64,000 nucleotides of DNA from Kribbella caucasensis (GCF_004361855.1 NZ_SNWQ01000015.1:62001-126000), one strand, 5' to 3'. Counted from the first letter of the stretch, positions 15,564 through 25,705 are shown. Notes: a model not told the origin generated them from the sequence alone. Numbers and translations are program-made.

Positions 15564-17222
15564 CTAAGCCCTCAGGTTGACAAGGACCGGGCCGACTCGG
15601 ACGCCGTTCGAGCGCGCCAATGAGACCAGCGCATGCCCGGACGGTACCCCGGTGATGATGTCCGACACCGTCCACCGGGCACGCTCGATTCGCCGTACGC
15701 TGAAACCCGAGGTCTCGCTCTGGCTTCGTCCGTCCGGCATGCCGAAACTGTTGTAGTTCGTGCCAGAGGACGCACTGCGATTGATCGTCGTCTGATTCAC
15801 GTACTGGTCGCCGAACCACCGAGAGAATACGTCGGCGTCCTGCGGATCGATCCCACCAAAGACCGCCTTGCAGCCAGTCGACCCGAAGACCGTGGCGCGC
15901 ACCTCGATCGGGAAGTCTGACATCGTCTGCGACAGCAGCACCATGCCGGCGTTGTTGGACCGTAGTTTCTGAACACCTCGGGCCACATAGTCGTCGACGA
16001 ACCGGCCCGCCTCGTCGATCACCAGCGCCTTGAAGATCGACCGATCCGTCTCGGACGAGGAGGTGATCTGAACGAACTGGGAGACCACCAGCCGGGCCAG
16101 AATCCTCGAAGCGTCCGGGTACTCCGCCTCCGGTAGCGCAACCCTGACCCGAACGGGGCGATTTAGGTCACGCATCTGGAACGTCGGTCCCGGGTGATCG
16201 AGGAGCTTGCGCAACGCCGGACGGTCGAGCAGCGCGAATCGTTCGACCAGACTCGCAGCAGGATCCGTCGTCCGCTGGGTCTGAGCCCGTCGGGTGTCCA
16301 GGAGCGCCTTCATCTCCTTTGCCCCCGCGCCCTTGAGCCTCTCCTTGACCCGGTCAATCGACGCATGCTCGGCCCTCAGCAGTCCGAGTAACTCCGGCAC
16401 GGTCGGCCACCGCTCGAACGCTGTCTCGAAAGGTGCGAGGCACGCATAGAGCGCATTTTTCGACGCGTCGATGAAATACGCCTTGTCATCGCTGACCTGC
16501 GGCGGCAGCAACGCGGAGGCGAGCCGGTCGGCGGCAACGTCGGCGGTGCGCGACCCACCGAACAGACTGAACCCGCAGCTCGGCTTCAACGGATCGATCG
16601 TCACATCGAACCAGCCATCGTAGGCGAAGTCGGTCGATTTCGGATCGACGACGACCATGCTCGCCTGACCTGTCAGAGCCGCGAGCGACAGGTGCTCAAC
16701 GATAGGTGTGGCGATGCCGCGAGTCTTACCCGATCCGGGCGGCCCGATGACCAACATGGAGGTTCTCAGCACGTCCAGATCGATGCCGAAGTCTCCGGTG
16801 ATGTCGATCTCGCTCCGATGGTCCAGAACGACCTCGCCTAGTCTGACCTGTCCAGCGAGCAGGTTGTGTCGTGCGAATCTAGTGCCGGGTAGGTTGCGCT
16901 GCTGCGACGGGTGAACCAACGCTCCGCTGCGATCTCGCCCGATCGCCTCGGCGAGTCGATCCAGCTGCCCTGGGTTTGCGCCCGACTGCCGAAGAGCGAA
17001 TGCGATCCGCGCACGATCCACGTCACCGAAGTCAGCCGCCTGTGCCAAGTCGTCCAGCTGATCGGCGAGTTCCGGGTGCGATGCCCGAATCGATTCCCAC
17101 GGTTGAGCGCGCGGTTGCTGCGCAGGCTGCGTGCCCCCGGAATCGGCAGGCCGGGCTATGGCGCCCGCGATTGCGGCCAACTTCTTCTTCAGGGCTTCGA
17201 GTTGCTTGCGGCGTCTGTTCAT
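15564..17222 (-). CDS. TraG/VirD4-type coupling ATPase
   Basis: 552 residues. Walker A GPPGSGKT is at 160-167, and Walker B LVIDEAGRF near 393. The C-terminal segment carries the TraG/TraM-recognition pattern (SNNAGMVLLSQTMSDF). Coupling proteins bring DNA or protein substrates to a type IV secretion channel. No membrane helix is visible at the N-terminus, which is instead basic and Gln/Ala-rich, so it may be recruited by a partner. Its ATG overlaps the M48 protease stop by four bases. It is the last gene of the operon. Confidence 0.85.
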   Translation of the reverse strand: MNRRRKQLEALKKKLAAIAGAIARPADSGGTQPAQQPRAQPWESIRASHPELADQLDDLAQAADFGDVDRARIAFALRQSGANPGQLDRLAEAIGRDRSGALVHPSQQRNLPGTRFARHNLLAGQVRLGEVVLDHRSEIDITGDFGIDLDVLRTSMLVIGPPGSGKTRGIATPIVEHLSLAALTGQASMVVVDPKSTDFAYDGWFDVTIDPLKPSCGFSLFGGSRTADVAADRLASALLPPQVSDDKAYFIDASKNALYACLAPFETAFERWPTVPELLGLLRAEHASIDRVKERLKGAGAKEMKALLDTRRAQTQRTTDPAASLVERFALLDRPALRKLLDHPGPTFQMRDLNRPVRVRVALPEAEYPDASRILARLVVSQFVQITSSSETDRSIFKALVIDEAGRFVDDYVARGVQKLRSNNAGMVLLSQTMSDFPIEVRATVFGSTGCKAVFGGIDPQDADVFSRWFGDQYVNQTTINRSASSGTNYNSFGMPDGRSQSETSGFSVRRIERARWTVSDIITGVPSGHALVSLARSNGVRVGPVLVNLRA

Positions 17223-18274
17223 GATCCGGTGTTCTGAATGTACTGCTCAAGGGCGGTGATGCGATCGGCTACGGACGGGTGATTCGAATACACGGCGCCA
17301 CGCCAGCCGGCGGCGCGTCTAGCGACGTCCTCACCCTGCGCCTGCAGGTCGTACAAGAAGGTGACAGTGTCGCGGGCGTATCCGAGATCCGCGGCGACCA
17401 GATCGGCCATCAGTTCGCCTCGCCTGCTGAACCATGCCAAGGGTATGGGAACGAGGAATGGCAGCAGCGAGTAGACAGCCCAGCCCCAACCGCGGTCGAA
17501 AACCAGTGAGTTGAGGATCAAACCGCCGACGGCGAGGGCCACGAATCCACTGACCAAGCACCCAAGAGCAGGAATCTGCGCGCCCAGCTTGAACAAGCCG
17601 CGCACGAGAACAACGACCAGGCGCCCCGGCAGCGCGTACCAGAAGGCGACCAACGACGCCCACGGATGGCCGCCTCGGTGGTGTCCGAGTTCATGAGCCA
17701 ATACGGCCTGAAGCTGTCGCGGCGGCAGGCTGTTGAGAGTCCATCTGGTCACCGCGATCGTCCGGCCGGCCATCGCAAGGCCGTTGATATTGTCGGACTC
17801 CTCGACCCACAAGTTGTAGTACTGCGGATTCACGTTGACGCGGGCACAGACAGCACGCCAAGCGACGTCCAGTTTCTGCTGTTCCAGCAGCGTTGGCTTT
17901 CGAAGACGGAAGAGGTACTTCGCGAGGTAGTTCTCCGTCGGCGGCCACAAGATCAACAACCCCGACAGGATCCAGATCACGAGTACGAGCACGACCGGGA
18001 AGCCGTCGAAGATCATCGACGAAATCGACGAGACGACGCCAACGCTCCACAGAACCCAGGGAATGCCGAGCAGCAATTCCGCGGCCGAAGGCACGGAGAA
18101 GCGCGGCCCCTGAGCGGGGCGAGGAGTCGATGGGGTCGAGTCAGCCGACGAGAAGGAGCCCGGAGCGTGGTCAGGAGCATCGGGAGCACCACCCCCGTTC
18201 TGCTGAGAGGGCGGTTGCCAGTCATCTGCCGAGAAGGATCCCGGCCTGTAGTCGTGGTCGTCAGATCCGCTCAT
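17219..18274 (-). CDS. M48 family membrane metalloprotease
   Basis: 351 residues from ATG 18274. HELGH at 194-198 is the zinc site of M48 peptidases (HtpX/Ste24 group); a later E in RRGELMADLVAADLG supplies the third ligand. Membrane segments lie at about 70-88 and 92-110 and again at 235-260 and 270-285. The N-terminal 60 residues are polar and contain two PGSFS motifs. It is translationally coupled to the traG-like gene (ATGA overlap). A protease inside a secretion locus suggests processing or turnover of channel parts, which is inference. Confidence 0.82.
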   Translation of the reverse strand: MSGSDDHDYRPGSFSADDWQPPSQQNGGGAPDAPDHAPGSFSSADSTPSTPRPAQGPRFSVPSAAELLLGIPWVLWSVGVVSSISSMIFDGFPVVLVLVIWILSGLLILWPPTENYLAKYLFRLRKPTLLEQQKLDVAWRAVCARVNVNPQYYNLWVEESDNINGLAMAGRTIAVTRWTLNSLPPRQLQAVLAHELGHHRGGHPWASLVAFWYALPGRLVVVLVRGLFKLGAQIPALGCLVSGFVALAVGGLILNSLVFDRGWGWAVYSLLPFLVPIPLAWFSRRGELMADLVAADLGYARDTVTFLYDLQAQGEDVARRAAGWRGAVYSNHPSVADRITALEQYIQNTGS

Positions 18275-18371
18275 CGGATGCCCTCGACCCACCAGACGGC
18301 TGCACTGTTCAGAATCCTTTCGCTCCCTTGCACGAGACGATATTCGTCACGCGTTTCCCCGACGTCCTCGC

Positions 18372-19520
18372 TCAGTACAGTGACACGTGCACGTGGTCGT
18401 AGTGGCCACCGGTCGCATCCGTCGGATTGTAGACGCCGCCTCCGTTGTATTCGCGCCATTGGCCGGTTCGCGCACTCCAGATTCTTCCGTACCAGATGAT
18501 GTACCGCACGCCTGTTCGATCGGCCGTCTGAATCGTCCAGTTGGCGATCTGGTCACCTTTGGCCCGCGCCGCAGCCAACTTCCGCCCATCCCCTCCGACG
18601 AAGAGATCACAAGCCTTGCCCAGCGGATGATCACTGGTCGGGTTCCACAGGTGTGCATCCCAGCAGGACATGGTGGGGCGTTGGAGGGCAGCCTGGGCGG
18701 CACGCACCCAGGCGGCGGTCCGCGGCGTCACCATGCCACCGGTGCCTGTCGGATCTGGCACAGACTGTTGCTCGGTCGGCCAGTTTCCTGCAATCGGACG
18801 ACCATTGATCAGCCCGCCGCCGCATTGAGCGTTCGCAGGTGCGGCAGTCAGGGGCGCAACCGTCGTAACCGGTCGCGGGCCACTCCGCCCGGCGTACGGA
18901 TCGCCAGCGCGGTTCAGATCGATCCCGGCCTCCTCGGCGATCTCGCGGGCGGTGTCCTCGTGCCGCGCGTAGGCGTCAGGAAATGCCGACACCTGCACGG
19001 CCTGTGCCACCACCGTGTACGGCATGGAGTCCCAACCATCGATGTCGACGAGGCCTGGAGGGCTTGGCGGATTCACACCGCCGAAGAAGGCCTCGGCCGA
19101 ATACACCGGGTCCAGGATCTGTTGGACCGTACCCCAACCGGCCGACGGTCGTTGCTGGAACAGCCCCACCGAGTCACGATCGCCGTAGGTGAGGTTCTGC
19201 AATTGCGATTCCTGCAACGCCGTCATCAGAGCCACCAGAGTCGCTTGTCCGGGGAGCCCGCGGTCAGCCGCCACCTTGTCGATGATCCTGGCGTAGGAGA
19301 TCTGAACAACACGCAACGGTCCACGGATCTGCGGATCGTTGGCTCCGCCCGGTGCTCCCGGCGGACAAGCAGCACTGACCTGATCGCCTCTGGCTCCGAA
19401 CGGGGCAAGCATCACCACGACCATCAGGACGACAAACGCCCCGACGGCTGCGACCTTGGTGACAAGTCCGCCGGCGCTGCCTAAACCAGCAGCATCCGCC
19501 AGATCTCTGGCGCTATACAT
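18372..19520 (-). CDS. Bifunctional cell-wall hydrolase of the secretion locus (VirB1-like)
   Basis: 382 residues. A membrane anchor lies at about 22-42. A lysozyme-like region follows, with catalytic Glu104 in LQESQLQN and GLFQQRPSAGWG at 119-130. The C-terminal part contains HPLGKACD and HYDHVHVS, the paired zinc motif of M15/ARB_07466-type peptidases. Together they could open peptidoglycan for a transfer channel, as VirB1 does. It lies 21 bp after the VirB8-like gene and 97 bp before the M48 gene. Confidence 0.82.
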   Translation of the reverse strand: MYSARDLADAAGLGSAGGLVTKVAAVGAFVVLMVVVMLAPFGARGDQVSAACPPGAPGGANDPQIRGPLRVVQISYARIIDKVAADRGLPGQATLVALMTALQESQLQNLTYGDRDSVGLFQQRPSAGWGTVQQILDPVYSAEAFFGGVNPPSPPGLVDIDGWDSMPYTVVAQAVQVSAFPDAYARHEDTAREIAEEAGIDLNRAGDPYAGRSGPRPVTTVAPLTAAPANAQCGGGLINGRPIAGNWPTEQQSVPDPTGTGGMVTPRTAAWVRAAQAALQRPTMSCWDAHLWNPTSDHPLGKACDLFVGGDGRKLAAARAKGDQIANWTIQTADRTGVRYIIWYGRIWSARTGQWREYNGGGVYNPTDATGGHYDHVHVSLY

Positions 19521-19541
19521 CGCGCCCGACCGTTCCCCCGG

Positions 19542-20360
19542 TCACGGGCCTGTCCCACCGTTGACGGCACTCACGAGCCAGCGATCTCCGTCGGGAATCA
19601 CCGTGACGAGTAAGGGAAGGTCGAACTTGCTGGCGCGCTTTCCTGTGGTTGCCACCTTGACTGTGACAAGGCGGGTGATCCGAGTTGGTGTGTCGACCGG
19701 CGCCACGTCCGGACGTGGCGCTACAACGGTCACGGAAACCACCTTCGACGTGCCCCCGTCGGCCGCCAACGCCTCGTATGTCGCGTCGCCGGCGCTCGAG
19801 AAACTCGAGGCCAGCTCGGATGTCGTGAATTGTTCCGCCCGGTCGACGAGTTGCTCATAGGTTTCGTTCGTAGGTGTACGCGCGTAGAACAGCTTCGCCC
19901 AATTCGTCGCCGTCTCATTTGCCGACGCTGTTTCAGACGCACCCGGTCGTTGCGTCTGGATCGGCGGCGTCGACAGTGAGGACGTTGCGCGGGGGCTGTC
20001 GGTCGACGTACCAGTTTGTGTCGGCGCAGGAGGGTTTGTCCCCTCGACTGCGCCCGGCGTCAGCAGGCCGACCGGCTCCTGCCCATTTTCATCTCCGCCC
20101 AGCAGGCGCGGAAGCCCACCTCCGATCCCCAGGACGACGACTGCCAGCAGGATGATCACCGCGATCACACCGAGCGGGCTGGCCGGCTCACTTCTGCGTT
20201 GTTCACGCAACATCGCGCGCTGCCGCGCCGCGTCATCACGTTTCCGCTGGCGACGTGAACGACGATCGGTGCCCTCCTCCCCGGAACCGCTCATCCACGG
20301 GTCATCACCATCGGACGAACCTCGCCGCTTTCCCTCCCCGCGCCGTGACCCTGGGCCCAC
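19542..20360 (-). CDS. Bitopic VirB8/TcpC-like channel protein
   Basis: 272 residues. A basic cytoplasmic N-terminus (RRSRRQRKRDD) precedes one membrane helix at about 62-80, a Pro/Thr/Ser linker to about 145, and an extracellular alpha/beta domain (WAKLFYAR to the end) of the size and pattern expected of NTF2-like VirB8 folds. The GTG at 20360 lies six bases after the VirB6-like stop; an ATG at 20294 is the alternative. It is the second protein of this type in the operon, alongside the TcpC-like first gene. Confidence 0.6.
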   Translation of the reverse strand: MGPGSRRGEGKRRGSSDGDDPWMSGSGEEGTDRRSRRQRKRDDAARQRAMLREQRRSEPASPLGVIAVIILLAVVVLGIGGGLPRLLGGDENGQEPVGLLTPGAVEGTNPPAPTQTGTSTDSPRATSSLSTPPIQTQRPGASETASANETATNWAKLFYARTPTNETYEQLVDRAEQFTTSELASSFSSAGDATYEALAADGGTSKVVSVTVVAPRPDVAPVDTPTRITRLVTVKVATTGKRASKFDLPLLVTVIPDGDRWLVSAVNGGTGP

Positions 20361-20366
20361 GTGGGA

Positions 20367-22358
20367 TCACCGCCCACCTGGGGATCGGTGGCTGGTGGGC
20401 CCGCTGCTACGCGCGGCGGAGTACTCGCGAAAGCGCCGCTGAGAACCGACCGGCTTGCGAGTCTCCCGAGCGATCTTGGCCGGGCCTTCCCTGAGACTGG
20501 CCGAATGAACGTGCCGTCTGGGCTCGTAGTGTCCCTGCCGGAGCTGAGCCGCCGCGCTGGATGCCTTTGCATGCCGTCCGGAGCTTCGCTCCGTCGAGTT
20601 CTTGCTTGATCCAACCGTCGGCTTGCTCGGTTCGAAGGTGCCGCCCTGATAGACATCTCTCGATCGACGGTTCGACGACGGTTTGGCCTTGCCAAGCACC
20701 GGAGCCACCACGTCGCCGGGTTGGCCCGCCGACTCGCGGCGGTCACCCGGCCGCCTGGTCACCGTTCCACCGATACCAGGCCTGGTCATTTCGCCCGCCT
20801 TGGCGGACCTTCCGCTGTTGCTCGTCGACTTGTCCGACTGTGCATCGGTCTGCTGACCGCGGCCAAAGCCGGGCGTGGGCATCGTTCGATATACGCGGTT
20901 GGTCTCGACCCGCCCGCCAGCTTCGTCCACCTTGCCGGAGCCCTTCCCTCGCTCACCCTGGCGCTCGGCAGTAGATGGAGCCGAACCACGGCTACGAATT
21001 GCCGTGACCACCCGGCGCATCGCCTGCACGGCACCGCGACGGGCGTACGAGCCCATCATCATGCTGCCAACCCCCGGCCGCATCATCGTCGTCAGTGACT
21101 CGAGCAACCGCCGCAGCCTGAACGCAGCGATCAGCACTACCAACGCGAGGCCGGTCACAGGCAACCAACCGAGGCTCTGGCTGAGGCCGAAGACTGCCGT
21201 AAGCAAGGAGAGGGCGACCCCGAAGACGAGCATCGCGGCGACAGACTGCAAGACCAATCCAAGGAGCGCTTCGAGCCAGTTCATTCCCCATTGCCGCGAT
21301 CGCCCAGGAATGATGAACAAGCACGCGAAAACCACACCGACGACGAGCATCACCAAGCAACCGACAAACGCCATCAACGCAGTCGCCGCCAGTCCGATAT
21401 TTAGAAAGGCAAACAGGGATGCAGCGACGGCCGCGATGATCAGTACACCGATTCGACCGAAGGGGTTCTCCCCCTTCGCCCATTTCACCGTTGGTGCATC
21501 TCCTCCCCCCTCGCCCTTGGCGACGTCGTTCTTGATGTAGTCCATCCGCTGGCTACCGTCGATCCCTGTGTCGAGCATCCCCTTGCCGTAGCGGCCGCAT
21601 GCCTCCAGGGAACCGAATTCCGCGATGCACCAAGGCGTGACAGCGAAGCCGCGCCAGGCGGCATCACCGGACTTCCTCAGCATCGTGTCTCGGGCTGTGC
21701 CCGGAAATGCTGGCTCAGGCATCTCGAACGGCGTTTTGAGAGTCGTACCGACGACCTGTCCGGACGCACCCATGACAGTCTGAGCACCGACCTGGCGGGC
21801 GCCGTCGACCCCCTTGAGCCAAGTCGCGGGTCCTACCGCCAGGCTGATCGCCAGCAGAGCGGCTGCGAAGACCCAGACCAGTTGTCCGAGGGCCGTACCA
21901 CTCGACTTGCGCTGAACGTAGGCCGCGATCGCACCCAGGGCGAGCGCCGATGGCAGCAGCCATCCGGTGAGTTGCGTGCTGACGTCCCCGATCGCGTGCG
22001 ATGTTGCATCCATCAGCGGCCGGATGTCCGTGAAGGAGAAAAGCCACCATCCGATCGCGATCGCCGCACGGGTGGCAGCGACGATGTACAGCATCAGCAT
22101 CTGTGCGAACGAGTTGAACACAGGACGGAACGGATCGCTGAAGCTTCCCTCGAAGTCGAGGCTGTAAGCCATCGGGTTGTACTGCTCGAACAGCGTCCGT
22201 GTATCACCATGAGTGAGATCGGGCGCCGGCAGCAGATCGCCGAATCCTGTCGGTGTGGTCGGCTGCTGCGGGTCCGCCGCGAGCGCGACCTGTGTGGTGA
22301 TGATGGTGGAGATGGTGAGCACGAAGAGCGCCGTGCGGAGGCGGCGCGGCCAGGTCAT
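20367..22358 (-). CDS. Polytopic VirB6/TrbL-like membrane protein
   Basis: 663 residues. A signal-like segment (about 8-27) is followed by an amphipathic region and at least seven hydrophobic helices between about 85 and 420, including a long loop near 190-290 with two Cys. The last 230 residues are hydrophilic and rich in Arg, Ser and Gly. This layout matches VirB6/TrbL-type channel subunits of actinobacterial conjugation systems. Its ATG overlaps the VirB4-like stop by four bases. Assignment rests on topology and position, with little motif support. Confidence 0.65.
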   Translation of the reverse strand: MTWPRRLRTALFVLTISTIITTQVALAADPQQPTTPTGFGDLLPAPDLTHGDTRTLFEQYNPMAYSLDFEGSFSDPFRPVFNSFAQMLMLYIVAATRAAIAIGWWLFSFTDIRPLMDATSHAIGDVSTQLTGWLLPSALALGAIAAYVQRKSSGTALGQLVWVFAAALLAISLAVGPATWLKGVDGARQVGAQTVMGASGQVVGTTLKTPFEMPEPAFPGTARDTMLRKSGDAAWRGFAVTPWCIAEFGSLEACGRYGKGMLDTGIDGSQRMDYIKNDVAKGEGGGDAPTVKWAKGENPFGRIGVLIIAAVAASLFAFLNIGLAATALMAFVGCLVMLVVGVVFACLFIIPGRSRQWGMNWLEALLGLVLQSVAAMLVFGVALSLLTAVFGLSQSLGWLPVTGLALVVLIAAFRLRRLLESLTTMMRPGVGSMMMGSYARRGAVQAMRRVVTAIRSRGSAPSTAERQGERGKGSGKVDEAGGRVETNRVYRTMPTPGFGRGQQTDAQSDKSTSNSGRSAKAGEMTRPGIGGTVTRRPGDRRESAGQPGDVVAPVLGKAKPSSNRRSRDVYQGGTFEPSKPTVGSSKNSTERSSGRHAKASSAAAQLRQGHYEPRRHVHSASLREGPAKIARETRKPVGSQRRFREYSAARSSGPTSHRSPGGR

Positions 22359-25300
22359 GCGACGTGCTCTTTCTTGCCGGTGGGTGGGCGGTCGCCGCCT
22401 GGCGGGTCTTCGGGGGTGGGGTGGTACATGGCCTCGTTGTAGGCGGCTTCGTCGGCTTCTTGGTCGTAGACCTCGTCGGGGCCGATGGGCTCGTCGTAGC
22501 GAGGGGGGTGGTGGGGGCGGTCCTGGCCGTTGGGCGGTGTTGGGGTTGGGGCGGTGCCGTTTTGGTGGGGTGCCAAGGAGGGGTCTGGGGCGGGGGGTGT
22601 GGTGGCGGTGGGGTGTTGGCCGTTGGTGTGGGGGGCGGAGGGCTGGTGGTCCGCCGGGGTGGCCGGAGGCGTTGCGGGTGCGTGGGCCGGGGTGGGGCCG
22701 ACAGCCGGGGCCGCCTGGGGGTGTGCTGCCGCAGGGACCTGGGGGTCAGGCGCAGCGGTGCCGTAGGTGTGAGCCGGAGCGGCACCCTCGGCGTCGGCCG
22801 CGGGGAGAGCCTGGGCGTCACTCGCAACGGTGCCCTCGACGTACGGCGGAGCAGCGGCCTGGGCGTCAGCCGGGACGGCGTACTGGGCCGGGGGCTGGGC
22901 GTGAGCCGGAGCAGAGCCCTGGGCGTCAGGCGGAACGGCGTACTGGGCGTGAGCCGGAGCAGAGCCCTGAGCGTCGGCCGGAACCGAGTGCTGGGTGTGA
23001 GCAGGTGCGGTGCCCTCAGCGGAGGCGGAGTCCTGGGGGTGAGCCAGGGCGACCTCCTCGGCGGGGGCCGGGGGCTGGGCGTGGGTCGGCGCATAGCCCT
23101 GGGCGTTGGCTGGGGCTGGGGTGTGGGGGTGGAGGTTGGCCTGGGCTGTGGCGGCGGGTTCTAGGTAGTCGTCTTCGAACTCGTCGTCGTCGGCGAAGGG
23201 GTCTGGTTCTTCGTAGGGCAGGAGGATGGGTTGGGTTGGTTCTTGGTCGTGTTCGGATTCGGGGGTGGTGCGTAGGAGTTCGGCGACCCGCTGGCTGGGG
23301 ATGTCGATCTGGACTGTGGCTACCTCGTCCCAGCGGTCGCGCATGATGCAGTGGCCGTGGCGGATGCTTTTGCCGTTGGCGGCGGTGTTGATGCCGCGGA
23401 CCAGGGTCTGGTACGGCGGGGTCTGCGGCCGGCCCAGCAACTCCAGCAGAGAGTCGACCTGTTCGCGGGAACGCAGGCTGAAGGCGAACAGGGTGGTGAT
23501 CTGCTCGACCAGGCCGGGCAGCTTCAGGATCGACGCCGGGTCCTGGGTGTCGAGGACGAGGGATGCGCCGAGGGCACGGCCGACGCGGGCGATGTAGTCG
23601 AGGAAGGAAGCGCCGTCCGGGGTCTTGGTGAGCAGGTGGACCTCGGGCACGATGACGACCTTGGAGCGGCCACGGAACTCCCGGCGGCCGGTCGTACGGA
23701 CCATCCAGGCGAGGCAGCCGCGGAGGCAGGCCATGCCGACGCGTTCGATCGGGGACCACGACTCGGGTGCGGACTCCGGTGACGGCAGGGTCAGGCCGGG
23801 CATCTGCACGACCCACAGGCCCGGGTTGGTGGTCAACGAAGACAGACCCGAGGGCGGGCCAGCCACGACCGAACCGAGGCCGGTCTCCACCAGGTCGCGC
23901 AGGGCGAACCCGACCGTCCGGGTGGTCTCGGATTCGGAGGCGCAGAGTCGCTGGATGACGCCCCACGACGACGGGTCGGGCGACTGGATCTCGGCCCGCG
24001 TCGCCGCGACGACCGGCGCTTCGGCCGCACCGCGCAGATGCGGGGGAAGCAGCAACATCAACTGAGAAGGTGCCTGCAGCAACGCATCGTCGACGGGCAG
24101 CACCCGCAGCAGGTCGGCCGCGCCGGAGAACTGGGCGGTGATCTCGATGACAGCAGTGGGTACGCCGTACTCCGCCGCTACCGCGGACACGCCGGCCGCG
24201 TCACCCTTCAGATCCAGCAGCGGAACCCAGGCACCCGCGAACGCGGAATCCAGGCCGCCCAGCATCGCGGCGGTCGTCTTGCCTCGACCCGAACGGCCGA
24301 GGAACAAGGTCGTCGTCGCGTCACCGAGAGCCGAACCGGCGGCCGCGTCGAACCGGACCAGCCCGGGAGTCGAGCCGGTCAGATACCCGATCGAGGGTCC
24401 GGTCGCGTCGCCGATCGAGGCGCCGCCCCAGAACCACGAACCGAAGAAGGCGGTCGACTCGCGTACGTGACCGAGATCCGGCACCCGGAGCTGGTCACCC
24501 GGCAGCGATTCGAGCCACAGGTCGCGTTGTTCGTCGGCGCCCGCCGCGACGGTGATACCGCGGTCGGCGTAGTGCGCGACGACGGCGTCGACGTACGTCT
24601 CCAGGTCCTCGCGGGTGTCGGCGCTGACCAGCAGCCGCGGATGGTCCTCGACCAGGGTGAGGCCGCTGCGGTTGATGTCGCGCTTGACCTCGCGCATGAT
24701 CCGTTCGGTCTCGACGATCTCGTCGGCGGTCTCCTCCGCTGTCCCCTTCGCGGCGGACCGGCGCTGTTCCTTCGCGCTCTTGCGGGTCTCGTCGACCAGG
24801 TGCCGCGCGGTCTTCTTGGTCAGCACGCGAAAACGGACGGACGCCTCGACGGTCACGTCGATCTCGTCGCCGTCGTCGTCGATCGCCTTGATCTCGGACA
24901 GCGTGCGGAGCCACTCCCCCGGACCCGGGGTCTCGAGCTCCTCGGGGAAGTCCGTCATCGCCAGCACCGTCGTGAACGCCGCGATCTGGCCGCGGGTGTC
25001 GAAGATGCGCAGGTGGTCGGTGTAGGGCACGACTCGTCCGGCCGTGAGGCGGGCCAGCGAGGCGCCGGTGATCAGACCGCGCCGGGGTGCCGCCACGGCA
25101 CCGCGGTGCATCTCGCGGCTGACCAGCCAGGAGATCACCTCGGCCGGAGCCGTGTGGGCGCGCCAGACGGTCGAGCCGAGCTGACGGGCGAGCTTGCGGA
25201 CGCGTTCGTCCAGGTGGGTGAGTTCGCGCGCGCTAACCCGCCAGGACGTGGTCCCGAGGGCGTCGCTGATCGAGCCGCGGACCTGGGCGGTCGCCCGCGG

Positions 25301-25705
25301 ATCGCGGTCGCTGAGGTGGACGCCGAGCGCGACGTACCGCTCGGGCATCCGCATCTCGTCGATCCGGTCCCCGCGGGTCTGCGCCCAGGCCTCGTGATCA
25401 CCGAGCCGGTAGTGGCCGGCGACGCTGTCGAGGTAGTCCTGACCGGTGGAACGTCCCCAGACCACCTTCAGGTGGCAGAGCCGGTCGCCGAGGATGGTCG
25501 CTGCGGCGCTGACCGCGGCGTCCAGAGCGGCGTCCTGTTCGGCCTCGGTGGCCAGGTCGGTGTTCGCGACCGAGATCAGGTACCACGCCTCGGCGCTGCG
25601 CTCCGTCACCAGCAGGCCGTCGGCGATCGCCACCAGGCGTGGTGGCGGCAGGCCGCGTTCGCGACCGACCCCGACCAGGTTCAGGAGCTTGTCAGCGATC
25701 TTCAT
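22355..25705 (-). CDS. VirB4/TraC-type secretion ATPase with an Ala/Pro repeat tail
   Basis: 1116 residues from ATG 25705, which overlaps the upstream stop (ATGA). The N-terminal domain precedes Walker A GRSGRGKT near residue 465-472 and Walker B VVIVPEVHLL, as in VirB4-like ATPases that power type IV secretion. From about residue 835 onward the protein turns into an Ala/Pro/Gln/His-rich tail with 16-residue repeats (AHAQYAVPPDAQGSAP) encoded by 48-bp DNA repeats near 22897-22992. The tail is unusual for the family and probably disordered. Confidence 0.85.
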   Translation of the reverse strand: MKIADKLLNLVGVGRERGLPPPRLVAIADGLLVTERSAEAWYLISVANTDLATEAEQDAALDAAVSAAATILGDRLCHLKVVWGRSTGQDYLDSVAGHYRLGDHEAWAQTRGDRIDEMRMPERYVALGVHLSDRDPRATAQVRGSISDALGTTSWRVSARELTHLDERVRKLARQLGSTVWRAHTAPAEVISWLVSREMHRGAVAAPRRGLITGASLARLTAGRVVPYTDHLRIFDTRGQIAAFTTVLAMTDFPEELETPGPGEWLRTLSEIKAIDDDGDEIDVTVEASVRFRVLTKKTARHLVDETRKSAKEQRRSAAKGTAEETADEIVETERIMREVKRDINRSGLTLVEDHPRLLVSADTREDLETYVDAVVAHYADRGITVAAGADEQRDLWLESLPGDQLRVPDLGHVRESTAFFGSWFWGGASIGDATGPSIGYLTGSTPGLVRFDAAAGSALGDATTTLFLGRSGRGKTTAAMLGGLDSAFAGAWVPLLDLKGDAAGVSAVAAEYGVPTAVIEITAQFSGAADLLRVLPVDDALLQAPSQLMLLLPPHLRGAAEAPVVAATRAEIQSPDPSSWGVIQRLCASESETTRTVGFALRDLVETGLGSVVAGPPSGLSSLTTNPGLWVVQMPGLTLPSPESAPESWSPIERVGMACLRGCLAWMVRTTGRREFRGRSKVVIVPEVHLLTKTPDGASFLDYIARVGRALGASLVLDTQDPASILKLPGLVEQITTLFAFSLRSREQVDSLLELLGRPQTPPYQTLVRGINTAANGKSIRHGHCIMRDRWDEVATVQIDIPSQRVAELLRTTPESEHDQEPTQPILLPYEEPDPFADDDEFEDDYLEPAATAQANLHPHTPAPANAQGYAPTHAQPPAPAEEVALAHPQDSASAEGTAPAHTQHSVPADAQGSAPAHAQYAVPPDAQGSAPAHAQPPAQYAVPADAQAAAPPYVEGTVASDAQALPAADAEGAAPAHTYGTAAPDPQVPAAAHPQAAPAVGPTPAHAPATPPATPADHQPSAPHTNGQHPTATTPPAPDPSLAPHQNGTAPTPTPPNGQDRPHHPPRYDEPIGPDEVYDQEADEAAYNEAMYHPTPEDPPGGDRPPTGKKEHVA

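Noticed and set aside
22213..23346. Gly/Arg-rich plus-strand frames opposite the VirB4 repeat tail
   Set aside because: They mirror the Ala/Pro repeats on the coding strand and have no start signal or domain.
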